Assembly (NCBI GenBank): GCA_016841965.1
Contig: JAEANN010000022.1
Location: 1 to 64,000, forward strand
From: Candidatus Roseilinea mizusawaensis
Lineage (GTDB): Bacteria; Chloroflexota; Anaerolineae; J036; Brachytrichaceae
Direction of reading: 5' to 3'
DNA: 64,000 nucleotides
Shown: piece after piece, positions 25,810-35,027 of the stretch
Layout: each line of letters opens with the position of its first letter
How positions within the stretch are numbered: the stretch's first letter is position 1
The notes under the pieces: model-generated
Database searches by the model: none
Told to the model about the DNA's origin: nothing
What the model saw: the letters and a program-made list of their open reading frames with translations, nothing else
Translations under genes and position numbers: made by a program

Positions 25810-28518
25810 ATGCCAAACAGCGCCACCGAAAAGCTCCTGAAGATTCTCAAGCTCGAGAGTCAAACCGGGTGCCAGGACAAAGCAGTCACGCGCGGCCTGG
25901 CCTCATTCACCAAAGCCTGGCTGGCCGACGCAGCCAAAGCCAACATTGACCCGGCCTGGGCAAAGACGGTCGCCGAGGACATGCGCACCTATAGCGCCAT
26001 GACCGACACGCAGTTGCGGCGGGCTGCTCTGAACGCCTTGATGCAGCGGTTGCAAACGCCGCAAGTCACCGGCAGCGCACGACCGGCGCCCGCAGCAGAA
26101 ACACCCGGCGCCAGATCGCACGCAGCCACCAGCTTTGCAGACGCAAGCGGGCCGGCGAATGCGCCGGCTGTAACAGCGCCGGCCTTGCGGCAGCCCTCGA
26201 CACAGCCATCAGAGTCAAGTCCATCGACACAGGCTGGCCAGGACGGCGAAGTCCAGTGGGGCGAACGCAAGCCGCCAGAGCCACAACAGTCTCCCGCCAC
26301 AGCGCCCGGCGAGACAAGCATCACACAGCCAACATCCAAACCGGCATCTGAGCCGCGTCAGGCACAACCCCAGCAGCCGCGGCAACACAATCTCTCCGGT
26401 GTGACCGCACGCAAATACACTACCCTGGGCCTTGATGCGCCACTCACCCACATCACCGGCATTGGCTCTTTTAACGCCGAGAAGTTCGCCCGGTTGGGCG
26501 TGAAGACCATCCGCGATTTGCTGTATTTCTTCCCAACCCGCTACGACGACTACAGCGCGCTGAAAACCATCGACCGCCTCGAGTATGGCGAGCAGGTCAC
26601 CCTCGTTGGGCGGGTGGCCGGCGTTCGCAAACAGGTCACGAAAACTGGCTTGCATATCCTGCGCGTGGTGGTCGAGGATGCTTCCGGCGCCATCGAATGC
26701 ACGTGGTTCACCTCACAGCGCTACATCGACAGCATGGCGCGTCAATTCCAGCCAGGGCGCGAGATCGTCATCAGCGGCAAAGTGACCGAATATCTGGGCA
26801 AACTGACGTTCCAGAATCCCTCGCATGAGCCAGCAGAAAAGGAGTGGATCACCGGCGGCAACATCGTGCCGGTATACCGGCTGACCGAAGGGCTTGCGCC
26901 GCTGCTGGTGCGCCGCACCATGAAGCGGGTGATCGATTATTGGCCACAGCGCGTGCCAGAAAGCCTGCCAGACTCGGTGCGCCAGGAAGTTGGGCTGATG
27001 CCGATCAGCGACGCCCTGCGCGAGATTCACTGGCCGAGGGACATGCGCACGCGGGAAGCTGCGCGCCGCCGGCTGGCGTTCGACGAGTTGTTTGAACTGC
27101 AGTTGGCCGTGCTGCGACAGCGCTATGTGTGGCGCAGCGAGCCGGCCCAACCACTAGTCTTTGATGAGACAACGCTAACACGGTTGACTGCCGCCCTGCC
27201 CTACAAGCTGACCGGCGCGCAACAACGCGCCATCGCGGCGATTTTGCACGACCTGCGCCAGCCAGTCGCTATGCATCGATTGTTGCAAGGCGATGTGGGG
27301 TCTGGCAAAACTGTTGTGGCGGCGCTGGCCATGGCGATGGCGGCGTCAGCCGGCGCTCAGTCTGCGCTGATGGCGCCCACCGAGATTCTGGCCGAGCAGC
27401 ACTTTAACAATCTTAAAAAGCTTTTCGCCGGCATGGCAGAGAGCGGCGCAATCGCTCCCATCGAAATGCGGCTGCTCACCGGCAGCGTGCGGGCAAGCGA
27501 CAAGCGCGCCATTTACGCCGACCTGGCAAGCGGCGCGGCGCAGGTCGTCATCGGAACACACGCGCTCATCCAAGAGGGCGTGGCATTCCACAATCTCGGG
27601 TTCGTCGTCGTGGACGAGCAGCACCGTTTTGGCGTGGCGCAGCGCAAGGCGCTGCGGCAAAAGGGGCGCACATCCAACCCGCACACGCTGGTGATGACGG
27701 CCACGCCAATTCCGCGCACACTGGCGCTGACGCTGTATGGAGACCTGGACAACACCGTGCTGGACGAAATGCCACCCGGCCGCCAGCCGGTCGAGACGCA
27801 TTGGTTTGCGCCGGCCGAGCGCGAACGCGCCTACTCGTTTGTGCACAGCCAGATTCGCGCCGGGCGCCAGGCCTTTATCATCTGTCCGCTGGTCGAGGAA
27901 TCGGACAAAATCGAGGCCAAAGCGGCGGTGGAAGAACACGCCCGCCTACAAACCGAAGTCTTCCCGCAGTTCCGGCTGGGGCTGTTGCACGGGCGTATGA
28001 AGCCGGCCGAAAAAGAGGCCGTGATGGCCGCCTTCGCGCGCGGCGAACTGAACATCCTGGTTTCCACGTCGGTGGTCGAAGTGGGCATCGATGTACCGAA
28101 TGCCACCGTGATGATGATCGAGGGCGCCGACCGCTTCGGGCTGTCGCAGTTGCACCAGTTTCGCGGGCGCGTGGGCCGCGGACAACATCAATCTTACTGC
28201 CTGCTGATCGCCGACAGCAGCGCGGCTGTGAGCGATGAGCGGTTGCAGGCGATTGTCTCCACCCAAGATGGCTTCAAGCTGGCCGAGAAAGATCTAGAGA
28301 TACGCGGGCCGGGCGAGTTCTTCGGCGCGCGCCAGAGCGGCGAACCAGAGCTTAAGCTGGTGAACGTGAACGACCGCGACCTGTTGATGATTGCGCGCGA
28401 GCAGGCCGAGAAGCTGCTGGGCGCTGATCCAGAGTTGCGCGCACCCGAGCATCAGGTTCTGGCAGAGCGCGTGGCCGCATTCCACGCTGCGCGACAAACG
28501 CAGGGAGACGCAAGTTGA
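25810..28518 (+). CDS. recG: ATP-dependent DNA helicase RecG
   Basis: This 902-residue protein is longer than the usual 690-780. The extra length is an N-terminal helical part (residues 1-85) and a Pro/Ala/Gln/Ser-rich linker (about 88-200). The wedge/OB domain follows (HITGIGSFNAEKFARLGVKT, FFPTRYDDYS, VTLVGRVAG), then helicase motifs I LLQGDVGSGKTVVAALAM, II VVVDEQHRFGVAQR, III VMTATPIPRTLAL and VI QLHQFRGRVGRG. RecG reverses stalled forks and processes Holliday junctions. The ATG at 25810 is preferred because codons upstream lie in the repeat. Its stop overlaps the methylase start (TTGA). Confidence 0.95.
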   Translation: MPNSATEKLLKILKLESQTGCQDKAVTRGLASFTKAWLADAAKANIDPAWAKTVAEDMRTYSAMTDTQLRRAALNALMQRLQTPQVTGSARPAPAAETPGARSHAATSFADASGPANAPAVTAPALRQPSTQPSESSPSTQAGQDGEVQWGERKPPEPQQSPATAPGETSITQPTSKPASEPRQAQPQQPRQHNLSGVTARKYTTLGLDAPLTHITGIGSFNAEKFARLGVKTIRDLLYFFPTRYDDYSALKTIDRLEYGEQVTLVGRVAGVRKQVTKTGLHILRVVVEDASGAIECTWFTSQRYIDSMARQFQPGREIVISGKVTEYLGKLTFQNPSHEPAEKEWITGGNIVPVYRLTEGLAPLLVRRTMKRVIDYWPQRVPESLPDSVRQEVGLMPISDALREIHWPRDMRTREAARRRLAFDELFELQLAVLRQRYVWRSEPAQPLVFDETTLTRLTAALPYKLTGAQQRAIAAILHDLRQPVAMHRLLQGDVGSGKTVVAALAMAMAASAGAQSALMAPTEILAEQHFNNLKKLFAGMAESGAIAPIEMRLLTGSVRASDKRAIYADLASGAAQVVIGTHALIQEGVAFHNLGFVVVDEQHRFGVAQRKALRQKGRTSNPHTLVMTATPIPRTLALTLYGDLDNTVLDEMPPGRQPVETHWFAPAERERAYSFVHSQIRAGRQAFIICPLVEESDKIEAKAAVEEHARLQTEVFPQFRLGLLHGRMKPAEKEAVMAAFARGELNILVSTSVVEVGIDVPNATVMMIEGADRFGLSQLHQFRGRVGRGQHQSYCLLIADSSAAVSDERLQAIVSTQDGFKLAEKDLEIRGPGEFFGARQSGEPELKLVNVNDRDLLMIAREQAEKLLGADPELRAPEHQVLAERVAAFHAARQTQGDAS

Positions 28519-29858
28519 TCACCGCGCAGACCGCCAACTATGCCTATCAGCGCAGCAAGCACACTGCCGCGCGAACAGACGAGTATCTGTTCAGCCAGCT
28601 CATCCCCTACATCGGCAACAAACGCAAGCTCATTGACTTGATCGGCCAGGCCATTGCGCAAACGGGCGCGCCGGCCGGGGCGACATTCGTCGATTTCTTC
28701 GCCGGCAGCGGCATTGTGTCCAGGCTGGCCAAAAAGCTGGGCTATCGTGTCATCGCTAACGACTGGGAGCCATACACACAGCCCCTCAACGAATGCGCAA
28801 TCGGCTGCAACACAGCGCCGGCATTCACCAGGCTGGGCGGTTATGAGCAAGCTATCGCCCTGCTAAACCAACTCCCGCCGCGCGTCGATTGGGTCACACA
28901 ACATCTGTGCCCCAAAGATGACGTGTCTTACGATGTGACGCGCGATCGCATGTTCTACATGCGCAAGAACGGCATGCGCATCGATGCCATGCGCTGCCAG
29001 ATTCAGCAATGGCAACACGACGGACAGATCGACAACCGCGAGGCAGCCTGTCTGCTGGCCCCCTTGCTCTACCAGGCGTGCTACACCAGCAACACCAGCG
29101 GCGTGTTCAAAGGGTTTCACAACGGCTGGGGGGGACAAACCGGCGCCGCCCTGTATCGCATCGCCAGCGACCTGACGCTCCGGCCGGCAGTATTCTTCGA
29201 CAACGGCTTGGACAATCACGTGACCTGCATGGAGGCGCAAACCTTGGCCGAAGAACTGGCCCAGTCGGGCAGGACAATCGACATCGCTTACCTCGACCCA
29301 CCCTACAATCAGCATCCCTATGCCAGCAACTACCATGTGCTGAACAGCATCATGCTGTGGGACAAGCCGGCGCTAAGTCCGCAGATTGATGAGCGAACCA
29401 AATCCGCCATTCGCACCGACTGGCGAACGGCGCGGCGCAGCCCATACAACTATCGACGCCAGGCTGCCAGCGCCTATCGCGCCCTGTTGAGCGCCATTCA
29501 AGCCCGCCATATCCTGACCAGCTACAGCACAGAGGGCATCATCCCGCTGACCGAGCTAATCGCAGCCAGCGTTGAACGCGGGCGAGTTTCTATTGTCATG
29601 CGCAACTATAAACGCTATCGCGTCAGTTCGCAGCGCTTCTCGGCCAAGCCCGTGAATACCGAGTTCGTGCTGGTGATCGACACTCACGCGTACAACCAGA
29701 CAGATCCCCAGGCGCTTGAACAGGCCATTCTCGCATCGGAAAGCGCTGCGCTACAAAGCTACCCGCAGAGGTCAATGACGCGCAACAGGCGATATCGACC
29801 ATTCGCCAAAGGGCAATTCACATGTGAGGAGAGCCGGCCTGGCCGGCTGATAGCATGA
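28515..29858 (+). CDS. DNA adenine methylase (D12 class), no restriction partner seen
   Basis: This 447-residue protein has the D12/Dam-class start LIPYIGNKRKLIDLIGQ, motif I VDFFAGSGIVSRLAKKLGY, and motif IV IAYLDPPYNQHPYASNYHVLN, with a long target-recognition region between them. DPPY marks N6-adenine methylation of DNA. The target sequence is unknown. It starts with TTG overlapping the recG stop, and its own stop overlaps the coaD ATG, so it is embedded between two housekeeping genes; no endonuclease gene is adjacent. It may be an orphan regulatory methylase or the relic of a restriction system. Confidence 0.88.
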   Translation: MITAQTANYAYQRSKHTAARTDEYLFSQLIPYIGNKRKLIDLIGQAIAQTGAPAGATFVDFFAGSGIVSRLAKKLGYRVIANDWEPYTQPLNECAIGCNTAPAFTRLGGYEQAIALLNQLPPRVDWVTQHLCPKDDVSYDVTRDRMFYMRKNGMRIDAMRCQIQQWQHDGQIDNREAACLLAPLLYQACYTSNTSGVFKGFHNGWGGQTGAALYRIASDLTLRPAVFFDNGLDNHVTCMEAQTLAEELAQSGRTIDIAYLDPPYNQHPYASNYHVLNSIMLWDKPALSPQIDERTKSAIRTDWRTARRSPYNYRRQAASAYRALLSAIQARHILTSYSTEGIIPLTELIAASVERGRVSIVMRNYKRYRVSSQRFSAKPVNTEFVLVIDTHAYNQTDPQALEQAILASESAALQSYPQRSMTRNRRYRPFAKGQFTCEESRPGRLIA

Positions 29859-30346
29859 CCATGACGATCGCTCTATACCCTGGCACCTTCGATCCATTTC
29901 ACAACGGGCATTTGAACATCGCACAACGCGTACTGTCTCTGGTCGATCACCTGATCGTAGGTGTGTATTCATCGCCCCGCAAGCAGGCGCTATTTTCACA
30001 GGCCGAACGCATCCGGCTGGCTAGCGAAGCCATGGCAACCCTCGATCATGGCGGACGGGTCACGGTGTGTGGGTACGACACACTCACGATCAACTTTGCC
30101 CGCGCACAGGGCGCCACTGTCATCGTGCGGGGCTTACGTAACAGCGTCGATTTCGACTACGAATGGCAGATGGCGCAAACCAATCATTTCCTGGCCGAAG
30201 ATATAGAGGTTATGTGCCTGTTTGCCAATGAACCTTTCGCCTTTCTCAGCGCGTCGCTGGTGCGTGAAGTCGCATCGCTGGGTGGCGATGTATCGCGGCT
30301 GGTGCCGGAGTGCGTTGCGCGCGCAATCGCAAGCTTACGCTTCTAA
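29855..30346 (+). CDS. coaD: Phosphopantetheine adenylyltransferase
   Basis: This 163-residue protein has the nucleotidyltransferase motif ALYPGTFDPFHNGHLNIAQR (the HxGH site), VRGLRNSVDFDYEWQMAQTN, and the second motif FLSASLVREVASLGGDVS. It transfers AMP from ATP to 4'-phosphopantetheine, the fourth step to coenzyme A. The length is typical. The ATG overlaps the methylase stop (ATGA). The ISSS motif of E. coli reads LSAS here, still within family variation. Confidence 0.96.
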   Translation: MTMTIALYPGTFDPFHNGHLNIAQRVLSLVDHLIVGVYSSPRKQALFSQAERIRLASEAMATLDHGGRVTVCGYDTLTINFARAQGATVIVRGLRNSVDFDYEWQMAQTNHFLAEDIEVMCLFANEPFAFLSASLVREVASLGGDVSRLVPECVARAIASLRF

Positions 30347-30403
30347 CCATTGCGTGTAGAATTACGTCACGCCGCGCTGTGACAACTTAGACTGGGGACA
30401 CAT

Positions 30404-30925
30404 ATGGATATTCAACATCTCTTAGGGCGACTTGAAGCCATCTTGTTGGAAAGCCGGCGCGTCCCTGGAACAAAAATGCGCCTGGTCGACGCTGATCGAT
30501 GCTTTCAGTTGATCGATCAGATGGTGCTTGCCATTCCAGAGGAAATCAAGAAAGCGCAGAAGGTCGAGCAGGAACATGATCGCATCATTGCCCAGGCTCA
30601 TGAAGAGGCAGAACGCATCCGCGAAATGGCGCGTGAAGATGCAGCGCAACTGGCAGACGACACCACTATCATGACCATCGCACAAAATCGCGCCGAGGCG
30701 GTTGAGGAACGCGCCCGGCGCGAAGCAGAGCGTTTGCGCGCCGAAGCCGACACCTATGCCCTCGACACCCTGCTGCGCTTGCGCGAAGAAATGGAACACA
30801 TCATTACGGTTGTGAGCAATGGGATCGCCAAGCTCGAACGCGAATGCGCCGAGCGACAAAAGCAAGCGCAGGGCAACTTGCGCGAACCCGAGACAGCGCA
30901 AACCGAGGCTGAGAAGGCTGCTTGA
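30404..30925 (+). CDS. Coiled-coil protein (DivIVA/ATP-synthase-b-like), function unknown
   Basis: This 173-residue, highly charged protein opens MDIQHLLGRLEAILLESRRVPGT, which resembles a short DivIVA-like entry region, and continues from about residue 45 to 160 as a near-continuous coiled coil rich in Glu, Arg and Ala. No signal peptide or membrane segment is seen. It follows coaD and its stop overlaps the start of the large membrane protein (TTGA). A TAGAAT box at 30357-30362 may be its -10. A scaffolding or division-related role is possible but unproven; similarity to b-subunits is probably only due to the coiled coil. Confidence 0.72.
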   Translation: MDIQHLLGRLEAILLESRRVPGTKMRLVDADRCFQLIDQMVLAIPEEIKKAQKVEQEHDRIIAQAHEEAERIREMAREDAAQLADDTTIMTIAQNRAEAVEERARREAERLRAEADTYALDTLLRLREEMEHIITVVSNGIAKLERECAERQKQAQGNLREPETAQTEAEKAA

Positions 30926-33234
30926 TTGCGCCGATCCACCCCACCGAGAAGCGCTTCGTCGCGCTGATTCTTGCGGCTTCGTTTGCCCTCTTTAATCTGT
31001 ACAGTCTGGCCACGCCGCTTTTCGAAGCTTCTGATGAGTTGTGGCACTATCCGTTCGTGCAACATCTGGCCAATGGGGGCAGCTTGCCGGTCCAACGCGC
31101 AGATCAAACCGACGCCGACGCGCCGTGGCGTCAGGAAGGCAGCCAACCGCCTCTTTACTACGCGCTTGCCGCACTGGTTACGGCGCCAATCGATGACACA
31201 AACTGGCGCCAGATACGGCGCCTGAACCCACACAGCGACTTGGGCATCGCCACGCCAGACGGCAATGTCAACGCTATCTTGCATGCGCCGGCCGAACGCT
31301 ACCCGTGGACGGGGGCTGCGCTGGCGGCACGATTGGCCCGGCTGCTATCGATTGTCCTCTCAACATTGACGGTGTGGTTTGCCTGGCTGGTCGGGCGTGA
31401 ACTTTTCCCGCCGGCAGGTCCAAATACCGGCCGGCTCGATCGCACATTCTGGCTGCGCATCGGCGCAATGGTGTTCACTGCGTGCGTGCCGATGTTCGCT
31501 TTCATCAGCGGCTCGATCAACAACGACAACGCAGCGGTGTTATTCAGCACAATGGGAATCTGGTGGGCATTGCGTATTGTGCGCGGGCGCGACTTTTCGC
31601 CGCGCGCTGCGCTGATCGCCGGTCTGATTACCAGCGCCGGGGCGCTCAGCAAATCCAGCGCACTGGGGCTGCTGGGTCTGTTCGGGTTGGCAGCTCTGCT
31701 GGTCGCTATCAGCTACCTGGCCGGCAATGCGCATCCTCCTCTGCGGCGGCTCATTCGCGACGTGGTTATTTTCGGGTCAATCCTGCTGGCGGTGGTGATG
31801 GTGTGCGCCGGCTGGTGGTTCGTCCGCAACCAAATTCTGTACGGCGATCTGCTGGGCTGGAACGCTTTTCTGGATGTGGTAGGCCGGAGATCGCCGCCGG
31901 CGTCGCCGGGCCAGTTGTGGAGCGAGCGCGAAGGCTTTGTCCGGGCTTATTGGGGCGTGTTCGGAACGATGAACATCATTATGCCGTCGATGCTCTACGA
32001 TGTCCTCAACAGCCTGGCGCTCGCGGCGCTGGCCGGCCTGGCCTGGGGATTGATTCGCCGCAACACTGTTCAGCCAGCCCCGAAGGATGCGCCAGCCGTC
32101 ATCGCACGCCCCACACTCTCATGGCACCATCTGGCAACACTGATCTCGCGAGATGCGCCGGCCATCCTGAGCAGTTTCTGGGTGGGGTTGATCTTTGTGG
32201 CGCTGCTGCGCTGGACCTCGCTCACACCCGCCTCGCAGGGCCGGCTGATGTTTCCATGCATCGCCGTGATCGCCGCCGGCCTGAGCTATGGGCTGTTCCG
32301 CATCCATCGCGCCGCATTGTGGGCCGGCATGGCGCTGCTGGCAGCAGTAGCCGTGAGCGTGCCGTTTACCGTGATTGCGCCAGCCTACACGCCGCCACCC
32401 AAGGCCTGGTTAGAACGGCTGCCTTTGTCCATCGGCGCCGATTTTGGCGGCATCGTGCGCCTCGAAGAAGGACGCTCCTCGGCGGCGGAGGCAACGCCGG
32501 GGGATGACGTGACACTTCACCTCAACTGGAAACTAACTGCGCCGGCGCCGGCCAACTACAGCGTGTTTGTGCACCTGATCGACGAGCATGATGTGATCGT
32601 GGCGCAGCGCGACATGCACCCCGGCCAGGGGCGATTGGCGCTGAGCGAGGAGCCGGCCGGCCGGCTGTGGAGCGATTTTTACACGCTGCGCATTCCCGCG
32701 CTGGCGTATGCGCCCCGCGTCCTGCGTTGGGCCGTGGGCGTGTATGACTTTAGCACCGGTCGGCGCTTGCAGTTGCCGGATGGAGCAGATCGAGTCATCT
32801 TCGGCGCGCTTACGCTGAACGAACGCCCTACCCGCGCAGACAGCGCCCTGTTGCACTACGAGAACGGATTGGAGTTGCTCGGCTATACCCTGGGCGCGTC
32901 AGCCGTGTCGCCGGGCGACACGCTGACAGTGACCACACGCTGGCGCGCAAGTCGTCCACTTGAGAAAGAGTTGAGCGTATCGCTGCAACTGCTGGACGAT
33001 CTGGCAAACAAAGCCGCTCAGCAAGATATCGGTCAACCCCTCACCCAGTGGGCGCCGGGCGAGACGATCCAAATCACACACGCGCTGGTTGTGGATGCCG
33101 GCGCATCACCGGGAATCTATCGGTTGCTGCTGGTGTGGTACACGCCGGCCGATTTCTCGCGCATAGTCGCTTACGGGGTCAATGGCCAGGCGGCCGGCGA
33201 CCAGATCACGCTAACCCGGCTGCGCGTGCGATAG
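30922..33234 (+). CDS. Polytopic membrane protein, likely GT-C glycosyltransferase (GT39/83-like)
   Basis: This 770-residue protein has about ten membrane segments in residues 10-500 and a soluble domain of about 270 residues after that. An early extracytoplasmic loop carries ASDELWHYPFVQHL and EGSQPPLYYALAALV; an acidic residue plus the QPPLYY pattern is typical of GT-C transferases that use polyprenyl-linked sugars. The C-terminal part is beta-rich (VFVHLIDEHDVIVAQRDMHP), resembling a carbohydrate-binding jelly roll. It would transfer sugar to protein or lipid at the outer face of the membrane. The start is TTG in the TTGA overlap. The exact family is unconfirmed. Confidence 0.72.
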   Translation: MIAPIHPTEKRFVALILAASFALFNLYSLATPLFEASDELWHYPFVQHLANGGSLPVQRADQTDADAPWRQEGSQPPLYYALAALVTAPIDDTNWRQIRRLNPHSDLGIATPDGNVNAILHAPAERYPWTGAALAARLARLLSIVLSTLTVWFAWLVGRELFPPAGPNTGRLDRTFWLRIGAMVFTACVPMFAFISGSINNDNAAVLFSTMGIWWALRIVRGRDFSPRAALIAGLITSAGALSKSSALGLLGLFGLAALLVAISYLAGNAHPPLRRLIRDVVIFGSILLAVVMVCAGWWFVRNQILYGDLLGWNAFLDVVGRRSPPASPGQLWSEREGFVRAYWGVFGTMNIIMPSMLYDVLNSLALAALAGLAWGLIRRNTVQPAPKDAPAVIARPTLSWHHLATLISRDAPAILSSFWVGLIFVALLRWTSLTPASQGRLMFPCIAVIAAGLSYGLFRIHRAALWAGMALLAAVAVSVPFTVIAPAYTPPPKAWLERLPLSIGADFGGIVRLEEGRSSAAEATPGDDVTLHLNWKLTAPAPANYSVFVHLIDEHDVIVAQRDMHPGQGRLALSEEPAGRLWSDFYTLRIPALAYAPRVLRWAVGVYDFSTGRRLQLPDGADRVIFGALTLNERPTRADSALLHYENGLELLGYTLGASAVSPGDTLTVTTRWRASRPLEKELSVSLQLLDDLANKAAQQDIGQPLTQWAPGETIQITHALVVDAGASPGIYRLLLVWYTPADFSRIVAYGVNGQAAGDQITLTRLRVR

Positions 33235-33357
33235 CGCGAACACCCCCTGACCCAACCAGGGGCGCTTCGTCAGGCCGGCGTCACGATCCACCTGCCGGGC
33301 GCGGTACAATGTTCACCTGGCAGCCGGCTTTTGTGCCTCGGCTGAAGGAGCAATCAC

Positions 33358-34074
33358 ATGAACCAGTTTGACATGAACCGACCTGTCGGCTCAACATCAT
33401 CGATCGCCATCGATCAGGCTGCTGAGCGCAGCTTCATCATGAAGGTCTATGGCTGGATGGCGCTGGCGCTCTCGATCACCGGCCTGGTCGCCACCGCCAC
33501 CGCGCAGAACCCGACCTGGCTGGAACCGCTGCTCTCCGGGCCTGGCCTGCTCATTTTGATCTTCGGGCAGTTGGGCCTGGTGCTTGTGCTGAGCGCGCTC
33601 ATTCGCCGGCTGAGCGCGGCGATGGCCACCGTGCTGTTCCTTATCTATTCCATCACAGTGGGCATCACCTTCTCGTTTCTGTTCTACGTCTACACTGCCG
33701 AGTCGATCGGGCAGGTGTTCTTCATCACCGCCGGCACGTTTGCACTGGTCAGCGCATACGGCTACATCACCCGGCGCGATCTGACCAGCCTGGGCAGCCT
33801 GGCCTTCATGGGGTTGATTGGCATCATTCTTGGATCGGTAGTCAACCTGTTCTTGCAGAGCGAGGGCGTGATGTGGGCGCTCACCTACATCGGGGTGCTG
33901 GTATTCGTGGGCCTCATCGCCTACGACACGCAGCGCATCAAGCGCATGGCGCACGGCATCGGCGAAGACGGGGAAATCCAACGCAAGGCGGCCATCATTG
34001 GCGCTCTGGCGCTCTATCTCGATTTCATCAACCTCTTCATCCGGCTGCTGCGCATTTTCGGGCAGCGGCGCTAA
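33358..34074 (+). CDS. Bax inhibitor-1/YccA family membrane protein
   Basis: This 238-residue protein has seven predicted membrane segments. After a short N-terminal tail (QAAERSFIMKVYGWMALALSI) come GQLGLVLVLSALIRRL, VGITFSFLFYVYTAESI, FFITAGTFALVSAYGY and the C-terminal YDTQRIKRMA, the aspartate-containing helix of the BI-1 family's calcium/pH-sensitive pore. Bacterial members (YbhL/YccA) act on calcium leak or on FtsH. A GGAG site precedes the ATG, and TACAAT at 33305 may be the -10. It converges with the ThuA-like gene. Confidence 0.9.
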   Translation: MNQFDMNRPVGSTSSIAIDQAAERSFIMKVYGWMALALSITGLVATATAQNPTWLEPLLSGPGLLILIFGQLGLVLVLSALIRRLSAAMATVLFLIYSITVGITFSFLFYVYTAESIGQVFFITAGTFALVSAYGYITRRDLTSLGSLAFMGLIGIILGSVVNLFLQSEGVMWALTYIGVLVFVGLIAYDTQRIKRMAHGIGEDGEIQRKAAIIGALALYLDFINLFIRLLRIFGQRR

Positions 34075-34095
34075 CCTTGCTTCACATTCCTCTGT

Positions 34096-34132
34096 TTACA
34101 TTCCCGGAACCTTGAAGGTTCCGGGAATGTAA
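34096..34132. terminator. Perfect 18-bp palindrome between convergent genes
   Basis: TTACATTCCCGGAACCTT and its exact complement flank a single G. It lies between the stop codons of two converging genes and would form a very stable hairpin on either strand, so a bidirectional terminator is the simplest reading. No T-run follows on either side, which leaves the role open. Confidence 0.55.
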
Positions 34133-34145
34133 GCCGGTCAACCGG

Positions 34146-34922
34146 TCACGTTTTCAGGCCGTGCAGGCTGGCATCCTTGACCAGCCCACCTTCCATCTTC
34201 TCGAGGGGGGCGGTTGGGCCATTGACCGAACGGGTGAATTGTGACACGCGCGTGGGCGCGGCCCAGCGTGCGGCATTAGCGATCACCTTGCGCACGTTCT
34301 CGTCGTAATAGGTGGGATAGGTCTCGTGGCCGGGGCGGAAGTAGAACACCTTGCCCATGCCACGATGCCAACAACAACCGCTACGGAACACTTCGCCGCC
34401 GGTGAACCAGCTCACGAACACAAGCTCATCCGGCTGCGGAATGCCAAAGTACTCGCCGTACATCTCTTCTTCGGGCAGCTCGAAAAAGTCGGGCAAGCCC
34501 TGGGCAATGGGATGACCGGGGTTGACCACCCACAAGCGCTCTTTGTCATGCGCCTCGCGCCAGCGCAGCGAGCAGTCTGTGCCCATCAGCCGCTTGAACG
34601 GCTTGGAGAAGTGGCCGGAATGCAGCACGATCAGGCCCATGCCCTCCCACACACGCTTGATGACCTTTTCAACGATGTCATCGCGCACATCGCCGTGAGC
34701 CATATGGCCCCACCAGGTTAGCACGTCCGTGCTGTTGAGCACGGCGTCGGTCAGGCCATGCTCCGGCTCGTCGAGCGTGGCCATGCGAACGGCAAAGTCA
34801 GGATAAGCCTGTAATCCCTCGGCAATCGTCACATGCATGCCTTTGGGATACACATCGGACACGGCTTTGTGTGTCTTTTCGTGGCGATATTCGCCCCACA
34901 CGGTTACATTGATCAGGCCCAT
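34146..34922 (-). CDS. ThuA-like domain protein
   Basis: This 258-residue protein belongs to the ThuA (trehalose utilisation) family with a glutamine-amidotransferase-like fold: [72 protein letters not shown] and [17 protein letters not shown]. In related proteins the domain accompanies sugar metabolism; the reaction is unknown. The ATG at 34922 has a strong AGGAGG 12 bases upstream, but this lies in the stem of an 11-bp hairpin (34932-34960). It follows acs by 105 bases on the same strand and may share its transcript. Confidence 0.88.
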   Translation of the reverse strand: MGLINVTVWGEYRHEKTHKAVSDVYPKGMHVTIAEGLQAYPDFAVRMATLDEPEHGLTDAVLNSTDVLTWWGHMAHGDVRDDIVEKVIKRVWEGMGLIVLHSGHFSKPFKRLMGTDCSLRWREAHDKERLWVVNPGHPIAQGLPDFFELPEEEMYGEYFGIPQPDELVFVSWFTGGEVFRSGCCWHRGMGKVFYFRPGHETYPTYYDENVRKVIANAARWAAPTRVSQFTRSVNGPTAPLEKMEGGLVKDASLHGLKT

Positions 34923-34931
34923 AATTTAAAT

Positions 34932-34960
34932 AATCCTCCTGACGGAATTTCAGGAGGATT
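34932..34960 (-). promoter_or_regulatory. Hairpin hiding the Shine-Dalgarno of the ThuA-like gene
   Basis: AATCCTCCTGA (34932-34942) and TCAGGAGGATT (34950-34960) pair perfectly around a 7-base loop. On the minus-strand transcript the 3' arm contains AGGAGG, the gene's ribosome site, and the 5' arm masks it completely. It could repress translation until melted or bound, like an RNA thermometer. It might instead be a terminator for acs, but no U-tract follows. Confidence 0.55.
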
Positions 34961-35027
34961 GTATGCCAAATTGGCCGATGGCCATTGCGCAGGCAAACGA
35001 GAGTCGGATGTGGCCTGTGGGAGACCG

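Noticed and set aside
28515-29858. Complete restriction-modification system
   Set aside because: Flanking genes are recG and coaD with overlapping junctions; no endonuclease-like gene is adjacent.
30404-30925. ATP synthase subunit b
   Set aside because: There is no N-terminal membrane helix and no neighbouring atp gene; the likeness is due to the coiled coil.
34096-34132. Attachment site or IS terminal repeat
   Set aside because: The palindrome is single, lies between convergent stop codons, and no integrase or transposase is nearby.
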